64,000 nucleotides of DNA from Mesorhizobium sp. PAMC28654. GTDB taxonomy: Bacteria > Pseudomonadota > Alphaproteobacteria > Rhizobiales > Rhizobiaceae. The notes under the pieces are model-generated. The model made no database searches, was not told the DNA's origin, and saw nothing but the letters and a program-made list of their open reading frames with translations. The first letter of the stretch is position 1; the number at the start of each line of letters is the position of its first letter. Below are positions 10,681-20,334 of this stretch, in pieces. The stretch lies in assembly GCF_020616515.1 (NCBI RefSeq), contig NZ_CP085135.1, positions 4,650,001 through 4,714,000 of the forward strand, read 5' to 3'. Made by a program: the position numbers and the translations under genes.

Positions 10681-11421
10681 ATGCGAGTGCAGTTTGCCCC
10701 CATGCTTTCGATCGCTGCTGTCGCGGTCATGATGGCGTTCGCGCCGAGTACCGTAATGGCTGCCACCAAGACCGCCAAGGAATGCAACGCCGAGTACGCC
10801 GCCAACAAACCGGCCATTCAGGCCTCCGGCCAGAAGAAGGCGGATTTTGTCGCGGCGTGTCGCGCCGGTACCGATACGACGTCGGGCGCCGCCGCGCCGG
10901 CTACCACGACCGCCCCTGCCAAGAATACCGCGCCAGCATCCACCAACAGCGCGGCGACCGGGAATGTGAAGACGGCAAAGGCTTGCGACGCGGAGTATGC
11001 GGCCAACAAGGACGCCATCAAGAAATCCGGCGAGACCAAAAAGGATTTCGTCGCCGCATGCCGCGCCGGAACCGAAGTGATCCCCGGCGGCCAGAGCACG
11101 ACGGCAGCCCCGATGCCCGCGCCGGCGACGGCCCCGACCACGACGACGGCTCCGGCCAAGTCTTCTACAGCCCGGACCAAGACCGTTTCGACACCATCCG
11201 TGGCCGGTACGCCTACCGGCGCCAATCAGTTCGCGACCGAAGGCCAGGCGAAGTCCCGTTGCCCATCCGGTACGGTGGTGTGGGTGAACCTGAAGTCGAA
11301 GATTTTCCACTTCGCCGGCAGCCGGAATTACGGGAACACGAAACAAGGCGCCTATATCTGCGAGTCTGACGCAACCGCCTCCGGTTTCCGCGCCGCTGAA
11401 AACGAAAAGCAGCCGCAGTAG
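10681..11421 (+). CDS. Secreted protein with two PsiF-like repeats
   Basis: The start at 10681 follows an AGGAAGGAAGAG ribosome site and opens a signal peptide cleaved near STVMAA. The 246-aa product carries two PsiF-type repeats, AKECNAEYAANKPAIQASG and AKACDAEYAANKDAIKKSG, each ending KxDFVAACRAGT. The repeats are joined by Thr/Ala/Pro-rich linkers. A C-terminal domain with VVWVNLKSKIFHFAGSRNYG resembles small domains common in rhizobial exported proteins. PsiF was named as a phosphate-starvation-inducible protein; no Pho box is visible here. Function unknown. Confidence 0.75.
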   Translation: MRVQFAPMLSIAAVAVMMAFAPSTVMAATKTAKECNAEYAANKPAIQASGQKKADFVAACRAGTDTTSGAAAPATTTAPAKNTAPASTNSAATGNVKTAKACDAEYAANKDAIKKSGETKKDFVAACRAGTEVIPGGQSTTAAPMPAPATAPTTTTAPAKSSTARTKTVSTPSVAGTPTGANQFATEGQAKSRCPSGTVVWVNLKSKIFHFAGSRNYGNTKQGAYICESDATASGFRAAENEKQPQ

Positions 11422-11551
11422 GGTTCCGTGGCGAAACAGCCGATCGCCACGAAATTAAGGTTTGGTTAACCATTCCCCTGTTTACTGGGTCGGTGATCCA
11501 CTTTCGGCCCGCGACCACGGATGTACTGGCGCGAATGGCGAAGTGGAATGA

Positions 11552-11577
11552 AAGGTCGGCCTTGTGCCGGCCTTTTG
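11552..11577 (+). terminator. Hairpin terminator
   Basis: AAGGTCGGC and GCCGGCCTT form a short GC-rich stem with one wobble pair, a CTTGT loop and a TTTT tail. It lies 130 bases after the PsiF-like gene. The rest of 11422-11736 shows no gene. Confidence 0.6.
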
Positions 11578-11736
11578 CTTTTCAGCCCGGTCGGGCGTGC
11601 AACCAGCCGCCGATTACGCGGTAGGCGATAGGGCCCACACGGAAAACATGGCGACGAGACATATTGTCATCGCCGACGCCTGCTCTACCATAGCTATTCT
11701 GATACCTGCGCGGCGTGCTTTCAGGAGGACTTTGCG

Positions 11737-12102
11737 ATGCGAGCTTCTGCGACACTGATCATGGCGATTTCGATCGTGGCGGGAACAGCCGGTCAGTCAA
11801 AAGCCGCCACGCTCAACACCATGGATGATGTCGGGGCCGCGATTCGCGCCTGCTGGAGCCCGCCATCGGATATCCGGAATTCCACCGTCACACTGAGCTT
11901 CAGCTTCAAGCGCGACGGCACGCTGATCGGACCACCCCGGCCAACCGCTATTCATGTCGAAGGCGATGAAAAGGCGCGGAAATCCTTTATGGATGCCGCG
12001 ACCTCCGCGCTGGCGCAATGCCTGCCGCTAACCTTTTCCACGACACTGGCCAAGGGAATCGGGGGCACGGTGTTTACGTTGCGGTTTCCGTCCAAACAAT
12101 AA
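11737..12102 (+). CDS. Exported protein, possibly TonB-C-like
   Basis: A 121-aa product with an AGGAGG ribosome site and a signal peptide (MRASATLIMAISIVAGTAG, cut near SKAA). The mature part has WSPPSDIRNSTVTLSFSFKR, then LIGPPRP, and a paired cysteine spacing (Cys38 and Cys93). This resembles the energy-transducer TonB C-terminal/TolA-C fold found alone in many rhizobial periplasmic proteins. Role unknown. Confidence 0.65.
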   Translation: MRASATLIMAISIVAGTAGQSKAATLNTMDDVGAAIRACWSPPSDIRNSTVTLSFSFKRDGTLIGPPRPTAIHVEGDEKARKSFMDAATSALAQCLPLTFSTTLAKGIGGTVFTLRFPSKQ

Positions 12103-12236
12103 TCGGGCCAAGCAACAATCGCGTTGGACCGGTTCCGAATAATCCCGCAAGATCAATCGCTCAATCAAATGAACGAGGGCTCTGGCAGCGTCGCCCAAGT
12201 TCTAATGATCGCGAAAGTTCCGTTCGCGCCGCACTC

Positions 12237-12452
12237 TCAGTGCTTGTTGCGTCTCGCATTGACATGCCGTGCCAGTTCCGGCGTCTCGAAGACATAGTCG
12301 GTCCAGGCCGACTCCGGGATTTGGCCGGCCAGATAGCATTCCAGCAACAGGCTTTGCTCGGGATTGAGGTGCCTTGGCGCGCGCTCATGGTCCAGCCCGA
12401 GCGAGTGAAACAGGTTCCTGGTCAGACCCGATACCGTGAAGTGGATCGACAT
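12237..12452 (-). CDS. Unknown small conserved-looking protein
   Basis: The ATG at 12452 has an AAGGAG site eight bases upstream and gives 71 aa (MSIHFTVSGLTRNLFHSLGL); the frame further upstream lacks such a signal. No membrane segment and no family I recognise. A GCAAC-N16-CGTT sequence just upstream (12478-12502) is one base off the EcfG promoter consensus, so stress control is possible but unproven. Confidence 0.55.
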   Translation of the reverse strand: MSIHFTVSGLTRNLFHSLGLDHERAPRHLNPEQSLLLECYLAGQIPESAWTDYVFETPELARHVNARRNKH

Positions 12453-12658
12453 GTGCGTTCTCCTTCCCGAATGACTAAACGCGGAAAGGGGGCAAAGGTT
12501 GCACCACGATGCTGCCGGTAACGCCGGTCTGATCAAGGTCCCCGGTCTGATCAAGGTGCGTTGCCGCTCTATCCGCCTTCAGGACGCGCGAAGGTTGTTG
12601 GCCTCGTCCTTCTTTCCGGGAACGCTGGAAGCAGGTCCTGATCTCGAAACCCCTGTCC

Positions 12659-12683
12659 GGAACGCATGGGCATTCACGGCGTT
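12659..12683 (+). promoter_or_regulatory. EcfG-type promoter
   Basis: GGAAC, 16 bases, CGTT: an exact fit to the general stress sigma-factor consensus, 31 bases before the ATG at 12714. Confidence 0.7.
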
Positions 12684-12713
12684 GTGACTGGCGATCAACC
12701 GGGAGCAGTCGCC

Positions 12714-12950
12714 ATGGCCACATTCAGGGAAATGAGGGTGCACGAGATTGTCGAAGACGGCTCTCTGTCCACCGAACAGAAAATCGCGGAACTTCGAGAT
12801 ATCGAGTCCGAGGCGCGCGGGCTGCAGCGGGCGGCATCGGAAAGCCCGATGGGTGACGATGACGGCTGGCAGGATGAATTGCGTCAGGTTCGCTTCGCGT
12901 TGGAAAAACTCGGCGCGAAAGAACCCAGGAAAGGCGCCGCGACGCTCTGA
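12714..12950 (+). CDS. Unknown acidic small protein, probable stress gene
   Basis: The ATG at 12714 lies nine bases after GGGAG and 31 bases after an EcfG-type -10 element, which supports this start over the one at 12666. The 78-aa product is soluble and charged (VEDGSLSTEQKIAELRDIES) and probably all-helical. No family recognised. It ends three bases before the convergent lipoprotein gene. Confidence 0.6.
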   Translation: MATFREMRVHEIVEDGSLSTEQKIAELRDIESEARGLQRAASESPMGDDDGWQDELRQVRFALEKLGAKEPRKGAATL

Positions 12951-12953
12951 AGG

Positions 12954-13304
12954 TTATTCGCACACCATGCGGTACCGCTGGCCAGGCTCGCTGACATTCC
13001 TGCAGGCAAGCGGTTTTTCCGGGGCGGAAGAAGAGAACGGAGGACTTGAGAGCCTCGACACGCGTCTCGTAGCCGCCTTGTGACGTGTCGTACGGCGCGG
13101 CTCGAAGCTTCCCGGCTCCTGCGGCGCGACTGGAAACACGCTGGTCTCGATGAGCGGCTGCTGCGCGCGCGGTGGTTCCTTGTCAAAGAACCGTCTCGCA
13201 TCGAGCGGCTTCGGAATGATCACCGTACCGTCATAGCTGCGCGCGCAACCGCTGCCCAAAAGCAACGCCAGCCCCAGGAAAAAAGGCAGAATCCGTTCAG
13301 ACAT
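12954..13304 (-). CDS. Predicted lipoprotein
   Basis: The start at 13304 (MSERILPFFLGLALLLGSGC) gives a classic lipoprotein signal with lipobox LGSGC and Cys20. The 116-aa protein has a proline-rich, basic middle and a C-terminal CRNVSEPGQRYRMVCE with two cysteines that could pair. Function unknown. Convergent with the 12714 gene. Confidence 0.65.
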   Translation of the reverse strand: MSERILPFFLGLALLLGSGCARSYDGTVIIPKPLDARRFFDKEPPRAQQPLIETSVFPVAPQEPGSFEPRRTTRHKAATRRVSRLSSPPFSSSAPEKPLACRNVSEPGQRYRMVCE

Positions 13305-13503
13305 ATATACACCCCTGCTAGGCTTATAACGCGGCTTGCATATCGCCGACAACCGGCGGAATGGCGCAGGCAAGGTTGCGCTCGAATGGCGACGGTTGGC
13401 TGGTCGCGATTCATTAAGGTTAGCGGATCGTTAATGCTTCTGAGGCACATTCCGCAAACGGACCTCGGGGGAGGGTTCGGCCTTGGTTTTCGGGTGGGAC
13501 GGG

Positions 13504-16500
13504 ATGGCTGAAGCGGACGGAAAAGATGGGGCGCGTGGAAAGCGCGAGCCCGGTAAAATGCCCGCGTATGGTGACGGCATGCCTTCATCGGCTGGATATC
13601 TGGATACGATGGAAGCGCTCCGCGCGCTCGTCGACGCGGGTTCTGACTGGATCTGGGAGACCGACGCCGAGCTGCGCTTCTCCTGGCTTTCGGATAACTA
13701 TCAGGAGGCCACCGGCATCGACCCCGCAGCGGTGCTTGGCCGGTTCCGCTTCGATTTCCTCAAGCAGGTGCTGAACGGCAGTCGCGCCGCGGCAACGCAT
13801 CTGGAAGACCTGCAGGCGCGCAGGCCCTTTCGCGATTTCGTCTACGAGCTGAAGGGTGGCGGCAGCGACTGCCGCTGGGTTTCGATCACCGGTTTTCCCC
13901 AATTCGATGTCGTCGGGAAGTTTGCCGGCTATCGAGGTGTCGGCCGCAATGTCACGGCGTTGGCCGGAGCGTTCAACGAGATGGAGCAGACGCGGAAAAC
14001 CTTCACCAATCATGGCACCATGGTCGACTCGATGCCGATCGGCATTGTCGTCGTTGACGCGGATCTGCGTGCGGAAGTCATCAATCGCGCCTTCTACGAC
14101 TTCTGGGAGATCGATGCCCGGCGCGTGGAGGTTGGATGCAGCTTCCGCGACCTGATGGAAGCCAGCCGCGACGCCGACCCCTATGGCGCCAACGACGATG
14201 CATGGCAGCGGCACGTTGCCGAGCGCGAGGCGGAAATCAGAGCCGGCGTGCCCGGATCGAGGCAACTGCCACGCAGTGACGGCCGCACACTGATTTCATC
14301 CGTGGCGCCGCTTGCCGGTGGCAAACGGCTCATCTCCTATGTCGACGTGACCGATATGAAAGACCGCGAGGCCGAGCTTGCGGACGCGTTGGAAAAAGCG
14401 CGGCTGGCGGAGGCGGTGATCAACGCCGTCAAGGACCCGATCTTCGTCAAGGATGACAATCTGCGGTTTGTGTTTGTCAACGAGGCGTTCTCGGCGCTGT
14501 TTGGCCAGACACCACAGGCGATGCTGGGCAAGCCCGGCAACGACTTTCTCTCTCCGGGGGACGTGGCGCTTTTCGAACGAAGCGAGAAGGAAGTTCTGGC
14601 CACGGGCCGGCCCTATGAAGTCGAAGAAAGTTTCGAACTCAATGGCGCCAGCCGCTCGCGCATCGTCAGGAAGAGCCGCGTCGGCATGGCCAGCGGCCGC
14701 AACTACGTCGCCGGTTTTCTGTTCGACATATCCGACATGAAGCGGCGCGAGATCGAAGCCGAAGACGCGCGCAAGCATCTTGCCACCGTGCTGGAATCGC
14801 TGCCGGCAGGCGTGATCATCTACGACCGCGATGACAATTTCGTCTTCGCCAACCATAAGATGCAGGATGCAATTCCAGAGCTGAAGCCGGTATGGCAGCC
14901 GGGCCGTACCTTCCGCGAGGCTCTGACATTCGGGCATTCGGCCGGGTATTTCCGCCAAAGCGGGGATCCGGAACTGGACACGCTCTACGATAGGGATCCG
15001 GATCGTTGGGCCGATGGAATTCTCGAGCGGTGCCGCTTGCCCAGCGCGTCCTTCGAACGTGTCAATCCCGATGGTCGTTGGCACCAAGTCTACGACATGC
15101 GCACCGATGACGGCACGTTTATCGGCGTGCGCGTCGACATTACCGACATCAAGAGCCGCGAGAAGGCCTTGCGTGACTCGATGCGCCAGATCGACCTGTT
15201 CCGGCATGTCATGGATGAGTTGCCGGTGGCCGCCTTCATCAAGGCCGAGGATTTGAGCATCGAGTTCGTCAACAAGGCCTGGTGCGCCATGACCGGCCTT
15301 GCCAAGGAGGACGTCATCGGCCGCACGGACCGCCAGCTGTTCGGCGCCGAGGATGCCGAAAGCTACAGCAACGATGATAGCGAAGTCGCCGCTACCGGAC
15401 AGGTCAGGGAAGTCGAGGAACCCGTCACCCATCGCGACGGCACGGTGCGGCAATTGATGACGCGCAAGAGCCGCCTGGTGGCGATCGACGGGTCCGTGCA
15501 CCTGGTCGGCTCCAGCACCGACATCACCGAGGTCAAGGCGCGCGAGCAAGCGCTGGAAGAAAGCATGCGCGAGAACGAGGTGTTCCGCAGCCTCATCGAC
15601 AATGTGCCGGTGTCGATCTACGCCAAGCGCTCCGACCTCAGGCAATTCTACGTCAACAAGGGGTGGTGCGATCTCACCGGCTTCAGCCGGGAAGAGGCGA
15701 TCGGCAAGACCGACATCGAGATCTTTGGAGCGGACGGCGAGGCCTTCGTCAGTGGCGACCTGGCCGTGCTGCGCACCGGGGAAACCCAGGAGGTAGAGGA
15801 AACGGTGACGCTTGCCGATGGCAGCGTCCGCCACCAGTTCGCGCGCAAGGGCGCGATGATCGCCTCCGACGGGTCGCTCTATCTGATCGGCTCCACCACC
15901 GACATCACCGAACTGAAGCAGCGCGAGGCCGAACTGCGTGAGGCGCGGCAACGGGCCGTGCTCGCCGACCGCGCCAAGTCGGAATTCCTCGCCAATATGA
16001 GCCATGAAATCCGCACGCCGATGAATGGCGTGCTCGGCATGGCGGAACTGCTTGCCAAGTCAGACCTCGACCCGAAGCAGAAGACGTTCACCGACATCAT
16101 CGTGAAGTCGGGCAATGCCCTGCTCACCATCATCAACGATATCCTGGATTTCTCCAAGATCGACGCCGGCCAGCTCGTGCTCGATCCGGCGCCCTTCAAC
16201 CTCGCCGAGGCGATCGAGGATGTGGCGACGCTGGTGTCGACGCGGGCCAAGGAGAAGGACCTCGAGCTCATCGTGCGGGTGGAGCCTGGTCTTGGAGACC
16301 TCTTCATGGGTGACGTTGGCCGCATCAGGCAGATCGTCACCAATTTGCTCGGGAATGCGGTGAAGTTCACCGACGAAGGCCATGTACTGGTTGACGTGAC
16401 CGGCGAAAGGGTCCCGACGGGCACCAAGCTGACGATCGCCGTCACCGATACGGGCATCGGCATTCCCGAGGAAAAGCTGCAACTCGTCTTCGAGAAATTC

Positions 16501-17634
16501 AGCCAGGTCGACACGTCGTCGACGAGGCGGCATGAAGGCACCGGGCTTGGTCTCGCCATCACGTCGCGGCTGGTCGATCTCATGGGGGGCGACATCGGCG
16601 TCGAAAGCGCCGAGGGCAAGGGCTCCACGTTCTGTTTCACCATCACTCTGCCCAGGGCCGGTCAATCGACCGGGCAGCGGATCATGCCGGTGGATGTGAC
16701 AGGGGCGCGGGTGCTGATCGTCGACGACAATGCGGTCAACCGTGCGATCCTGATCGAGCAGATGGCCTCGTGGACATTCGATTCCTGCGCGGCCGAAAGC
16801 GGCGCCGAAGGGCTCAAGGTGCTCATCGCCGCAGCCGCTTATGGCGTGCCGGTCGACTGTGTCGTGCTCGACTACCAGATGCCGGGCATGAGCGGCGCCG
16901 AGATGGCGCGGATCGTTCGCAACACCGCCGGGCTCACCGATACGCCGATCATCATGCTGACCTCCGTCGACCAGTCGCTGGCCAACACCAGCTATCGCGA
17001 TCTCGGCATTGATGCCCAGATGATCAAGCCGGCGCGTTCCTCCGTGCTTCTGGAAACGCTGGTCGCCACCATCCAGCGCCATAGACATACGACAGGGGGC
17101 GTCGGCATGCCCGCGGCGAATGCCGGTTCGGGCAGTGTGATGGAGCCGTCGCCGCTTGTAGCGACGTATGGGCGGGCGCTGCTGCAACCGCCGCCAATTC
17201 GTCCCCGTCTGCGCGCGGCGGCCGGTGAAGAGCGCCGTCTGGACATCCTTGTCGCCGAGGACAACGAGGTGAACCAGATGGTCTTCACCCAGATTCTCGG
17301 CGAAACCGGCTACGGCTTCGAAATCGTCGGCAATGGCCGCAAGGCGCTCGACGCCTATGGCAGGCTTAATCCGCGGATGATCCTGATGGATGTCTCGATG
17401 CCCGAGATGAACGGCCTCGAGGCAACGGCCGCCATTCGCAGGCTGGAGGAAGACAACGGCACGCACATCCCCATCGTCGGGGTCACCGCGCACGCCTTGA
17501 AGGGCGATCGCGAACGCTGTCTGGAGGCAGGCATGGACGATTACCTGCCCAAGCCGATCAGCCCGCGCGCGCTGCTGGAAAAGGTCGAACGCTGGGTTGG
17601 ATCGGGCAACGAACGCCAGCGCGACGTCGGGTAA
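13504..17634 (+). CDS. Hybrid sensor histidine kinase with six PAS domains and two receivers
   Basis: A 1376-aa protein without membrane segments. Six PAS-type sensor domains fill residues about 35-810; typical openings are SDWIWETDAELRFSWLS, DSMPIGIVVVDADLRAEVIN and LIDNVPVSIYAKRSD. Next come HisKA with His834 (FLANMSHEIRTPMNG), HATPase_c (DTGIGIPEEKL, GTGLGLAI), receiver 1 with Asp1123 (VLDYQMPGMSG) and receiver 2 with Asp1296 (LMDVSMPEMNG). It would sense a cytoplasmic cue and pass phosphate to an Hpt protein not found here. The start may instead be the TTG at 13483, which has a better ribosome site. It precedes the Pho operon but is not PhoR. Confidence 0.9.
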   Translation: MAEADGKDGARGKREPGKMPAYGDGMPSSAGYLDTMEALRALVDAGSDWIWETDAELRFSWLSDNYQEATGIDPAAVLGRFRFDFLKQVLNGSRAAATHLEDLQARRPFRDFVYELKGGGSDCRWVSITGFPQFDVVGKFAGYRGVGRNVTALAGAFNEMEQTRKTFTNHGTMVDSMPIGIVVVDADLRAEVINRAFYDFWEIDARRVEVGCSFRDLMEASRDADPYGANDDAWQRHVAEREAEIRAGVPGSRQLPRSDGRTLISSVAPLAGGKRLISYVDVTDMKDREAELADALEKARLAEAVINAVKDPIFVKDDNLRFVFVNEAFSALFGQTPQAMLGKPGNDFLSPGDVALFERSEKEVLATGRPYEVEESFELNGASRSRIVRKSRVGMASGRNYVAGFLFDISDMKRREIEAEDARKHLATVLESLPAGVIIYDRDDNFVFANHKMQDAIPELKPVWQPGRTFREALTFGHSAGYFRQSGDPELDTLYDRDPDRWADGILERCRLPSASFERVNPDGRWHQVYDMRTDDGTFIGVRVDITDIKSREKALRDSMRQIDLFRHVMDELPVAAFIKAEDLSIEFVNKAWCAMTGLAKEDVIGRTDRQLFGAEDAESYSNDDSEVAATGQVREVEEPVTHRDGTVRQLMTRKSRLVAIDGSVHLVGSSTDITEVKAREQALEESMRENEVFRSLIDNVPVSIYAKRSDLRQFYVNKGWCDLTGFSREEAIGKTDIEIFGADGEAFVSGDLAVLRTGETQEVEETVTLADGSVRHQFARKGAMIASDGSLYLIGSTTDITELKQREAELREARQRAVLADRAKSEFLANMSHEIRTPMNGVLGMAELLAKSDLDPKQKTFTDIIVKSGNALLTIINDILDFSKIDAGQLVLDPAPFNLAEAIEDVATLVSTRAKEKDLELIVRVEPGLGDLFMGDVGRIRQIVTNLLGNAVKFTDEGHVLVDVTGERVPTGTKLTIAVTDTGIGIPEEKLQLVFEKFSQVDTSSTRRHEGTGLGLAITSRLVDLMGGDIGVESAEGKGSTFCFTITLPRAGQSTGQRIMPVDVTGARVLIVDDNAVNRAILIEQMASWTFDSCAAESGAEGLKVLIAAAAYGVPVDCVVLDYQMPGMSGAEMARIVRNTAGLTDTPIIMLTSVDQSLANTSYRDLGIDAQMIKPARSSVLLETLVATIQRHRHTTGGVGMPAANAGSGSVMEPSPLVATYGRALLQPPPIRPRLRAAAGEERRLDILVAEDNEVNQMVFTQILGETGYGFEIVGNGRKALDAYGRLNPRMILMDVSMPEMNGLEATAAIRRLEEDNGTHIPIVGVTAHALKGDRERCLEAGMDDYLPKPISPRALLEKVERWVGSGNERQRDVG

Positions 17635-18131
17635 GCAGGCCAGCAGTTCACAGTGTCACGGGCGATCGCGGACGGAACGCCGTGGGACATCGCGCCCCGT
17701 TGTTGCCGAATCGAAGACCAAAGCCGGAAGTGGCAGCTTTGGGCCAGATGAGGATTCGTTGTTGCACTTGTGCAAAAGGATATGGTGCGATCGCGCCATA
17801 TCAAAGCTAAGGTCCAGCCGAGACAATATCTGTATTCGAGTTCCGCTCCTCAGTTACGGGCGGGAGCAGCGACCGCCGGCATCGAACAGCGTCAATCTAC
17901 CCCAACGGACCTGTTTTCGGCGATGGCTCGGCCAGGACATCTTCTGGCCGAATGCAACGCGCTCCCGCCCGGATTTTCTTTGTCGCGGCGGACGCCCCCG
18001 AGCTGGTGGCAAATACCGACTGAAAAAACGCGCAAGCCCATGATTCCCGGGATAAACTCCCGTTCTGTCCGGACGAGCCGACATCGTTCGTTTCCGGTGC
18101 CGTCGTGCGGCGTTACCGGGGTGACATGAAA

Positions 18132-18152
18132 CTGTCATGCGACTGTTATAAT
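18132..18152 (+). promoter_or_regulatory. Pho box and pstS promoter
   Basis: CTGTCAT-GCGA-CTGTTAT (18132-18149) matches the PhoB-box pattern of two 7-mers separated by four bases. TATAAT (18147-18152) overlaps its end and may be the -10. It lies 75 bases before the pstS start. The remainder of the gene-free stretch 17635-18226 shows nothing I can assign. Confidence 0.8.
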
Positions 18153-18226
18153 CGAAGGCTATTGGCCTCAGCGGGCGCTGAAAGGAATGGCGCCAAGAGA
18201 CCATCTTCCGAACAGGAGCAGGCCAC

Positions 18227-19282
18227 ATGAGACATTTCATCCGCTCGGCGGCTGTTGCGATTGCAATGGCCGCGGCGTCTACCCTCACCCTTTCCGCAGC
18301 AATGGCCGCGGATCTTTCCGGCGCCGGCTCGACCTTCATCTACCCGGTGTTCGCCAAGTGGGCCGACACCTACAAGAAGGATACCGGCATCGGCCTCAAC
18401 TACCAGTCGATCGGCTCCGGCGGCGGCATCAAGCAGGTCATCGCCAAGACCGTGACCTTCGGTGCCACCGACAAGCCGATGTCCGACGCAGACCTCGAGA
18501 AGAACGGCCTCGTGCAGTTCCCGATGGTCATGGGCGGCATCGTGCCGATCGTCAACCTGACCGGCGTCAAGCCGGGCGAACTCGTCCTTGACGGCAAGAC
18601 GATCGCGCAGATCTACCTCGGCGCCATCACCACCTGGGACGACGCCGCGATCAAGGCGCTGAACCCGACCCTAACCCTGCCGTCCACCGCCATCGCCGTT
18701 GTCCACCGTTCGGACGGTTCCGGTACGACCTTCAACTTCACCGATTATCTGGTCAAGCTGTCGCCTGACTGGAAGGACAAGGTCGGTTCCGACACGGCGG
18801 TCGAATGGCCGGTCGGCGTCGGCGCCAAGGGCAGCGAAGGCGTTGCCAACACCGTCAAGCAGACCGACGGCGGCATCGGCTACGTCGAATACGCCTACGC
18901 CAAGCAGAACAAGCTGTCCTACTCTAAGATGCTGAATGCCGCCGGCAAGGTCGTCGAGCCGTCGCTCGAATCCTTCGGCGCGGCTGCTTCGAATGCCGAC
19001 TTCAAGGGCGCGAAGAACTTCAACGTCATCATCACCAACGAGCCGGGCGACGCCACCTGGCCGATCGCGGCTTCGACCTGGGTGCTGATCCACAAGGCTC
19101 CGGACGATGCCGTTGCCACCGGCGAAGCGCTGAAGTTCTTTGCCTGGGCCTACAAGGACGGCAGGGACACTGCCAAGGCGCTCGACTACGTGTCGATCCC
19201 CGACAACGTCGTCGACCTGATCAAGGCTTCGTGGAAGGCCGACATCAAGGCCGACGGCAAGCCGGTCTTCGCTGGCGAGTAA
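18227..19282 (+). CDS. pstS: Periplasmic phosphate-binding protein PstS
   Basis: 351 aa with a signal peptide cut near SAAMAA. The mature protein begins [17 protein letters not shown] and has the phosphate-site motifs [21 protein letters not shown] and [17 protein letters not shown] of the PstS family. It captures inorganic phosphate for PstCAB. The ATG follows AGGAG. A Pho box precedes it and a hairpin terminator separates it from pstC, so it should be made in excess over the membrane parts. First gene of pstSCAB-phoU-phoB. Confidence 0.96.
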   Translation: MRHFIRSAAVAIAMAAASTLTLSAAMAADLSGAGSTFIYPVFAKWADTYKKDTGIGLNYQSIGSGGGIKQVIAKTVTFGATDKPMSDADLEKNGLVQFPMVMGGIVPIVNLTGVKPGELVLDGKTIAQIYLGAITTWDDAAIKALNPTLTLPSTAIAVVHRSDGSGTTFNFTDYLVKLSPDWKDKVGSDTAVEWPVGVGAKGSEGVANTVKQTDGGIGYVEYAYAKQNKLSYSKMLNAAGKVVEPSLESFGAAASNADFKGAKNFNVIITNEPGDATWPIAASTWVLIHKAPDDAVATGEALKFFAWAYKDGRDTAKALDYVSIPDNVVDLIKASWKADIKADGKPVFAGE

Positions 19283-19292
19283 CCATACCTGA

Positions 19293-19321
19293 AGGGGCGC
19301 CGCATCGCGGCGCTCCTTTTT
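19293..19321 (+). terminator. Intercistronic hairpin terminator between pstS and pstC
   Basis: AGGGGCGCCGC and GCGGCGCTCCT form an 11-bp stem with one G-T pair and an ATC loop, followed by TTTTT. It begins 11 bases after the pstS stop and would cut most transcripts there. Confidence 0.8.
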
Positions 19322-19347
19322 CCTCGAGACAAAGAGCCGAGCCTGAC

Positions 19348-20331
19348 ATGAGCGCTGCCCAGGAAGCCTTGCCAGCCGTGCGCGGGTCGCGCGACGCGAT
19401 CGTGAGACGGTTCGCGCTGACAGATGCCGTCTTCCACGGCATGACCCGGGCCGCCGCCATATTGGTGCTGGTCCTGCTCGGCGGAGTTGCGATCTCGCTG
19501 TTTGCCGGCTCCTGGCAAGCCCTGTCGACCTTCGGCTTCTCCTTCCTGGCCACCCAAAGCTGGAACCCGGTGACGGAGAAATTCGGCGCGCTGGCGCCGA
19601 TCTATGGCACCATCGTCACCTCCGCGATCGCCATCCTGATTGCCGTGCCGCTCGGCATCGGCATCGCCATATTCCTCACCGAGCTTTGCCCGCGCCCGCT
19701 TCGGCGCCCGATCGGCATGGCCGTGGAACTGCTCGCCGGCATCCCCTCGATCATCTACGGCATCTGGGGCCTTTTCGTGCTGGCACCCTTCCTGCAGACG
19801 ACCGTGCAGCCCTTCATCATCGGCGTGTTCCATGGCATTCCCGGCCTCAACAGCCTGTTTGCCGGTCCGCCCTACGGCATTGGCCTGCTGACCTCGTCGC
19901 TGATCCTTGCCATCATGGTGCTGCCCTTCATCACCTCGATCACCAAGGACGTCTTCGACACGGTGCCGCCGGTGCTGAAAGAGTCTGCCTACGGCATCGG
20001 CTGCACGACCTGGGAAGTGACCCGCCGGGTTGTCATTCCCTACACGCGGATCGGCATCATGGGTGGCGTCATGCTCGGCCTTGGGCGCGCGCTGGGCGAA
20101 ACCATGGCGGTGACCTTCGTCATAGGCAACGCGCATCGCATCAGCACGTCGCTGTTCGCGCCGGCCACGACGATCTCGGCGACCATCGCCAACGAATTCA
20201 CCGAAGCCGTCGGCGATCTCTACACCTCTTCGCTGGTGGCGCTCGGCCTGATCCTCTTCGTCATCACTTTCCTGATCCTTGCCATCGCACGCTACATGCT
20301 GATGCGCATCGACGCCCGCACGGGAGCCTGA
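19348..20331 (+). CDS. pstC: Phosphate ABC transporter permease PstC
   Basis: The ATG at 19348 (MSAAQEALPAV) is chosen because the frame upstream runs back into pstS. The 327-aa protein has six predicted membrane helices and the permease EAA-type loop ending GRALGETMAVTFVIGNA. With PstA it forms the membrane channel. It ends three bases before pstA. Confidence 0.95.
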   Translation: MSAAQEALPAVRGSRDAIVRRFALTDAVFHGMTRAAAILVLVLLGGVAISLFAGSWQALSTFGFSFLATQSWNPVTEKFGALAPIYGTIVTSAIAILIAVPLGIGIAIFLTELCPRPLRRPIGMAVELLAGIPSIIYGIWGLFVLAPFLQTTVQPFIIGVFHGIPGLNSLFAGPPYGIGLLTSSLILAIMVLPFITSITKDVFDTVPPVLKESAYGIGCTTWEVTRRVVIPYTRIGIMGGVMLGLGRALGETMAVTFVIGNAHRISTSLFAPATTISATIANEFTEAVGDLYTSSLVALGLILFVITFLILAIARYMLMRIDARTGA

Positions 20332-20334
20332 CCG

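Noticed and set aside
12478..12502. EcfG promoter for the 12237-12452 gene
   Set aside because: The -35 element reads GCAAC, one mismatch from GGAAC; kept as a note only and not counted among the exact sites.
14296..16005. 569-aa open frame on the minus strand inside the hybrid kinase gene
   Set aside because: It is a shadow of the GC-rich PAS-coding strand; its residues show no domain and there is no promoter or ribosome site. The same holds for 16060-17493 minus.
13504..17634. PhoR kinase of the Pho operon
   Set aside because: It is a multi-PAS hybrid kinase with two receivers, unlike the simple membrane PhoR, and it is separated from pstS by 590 bases.
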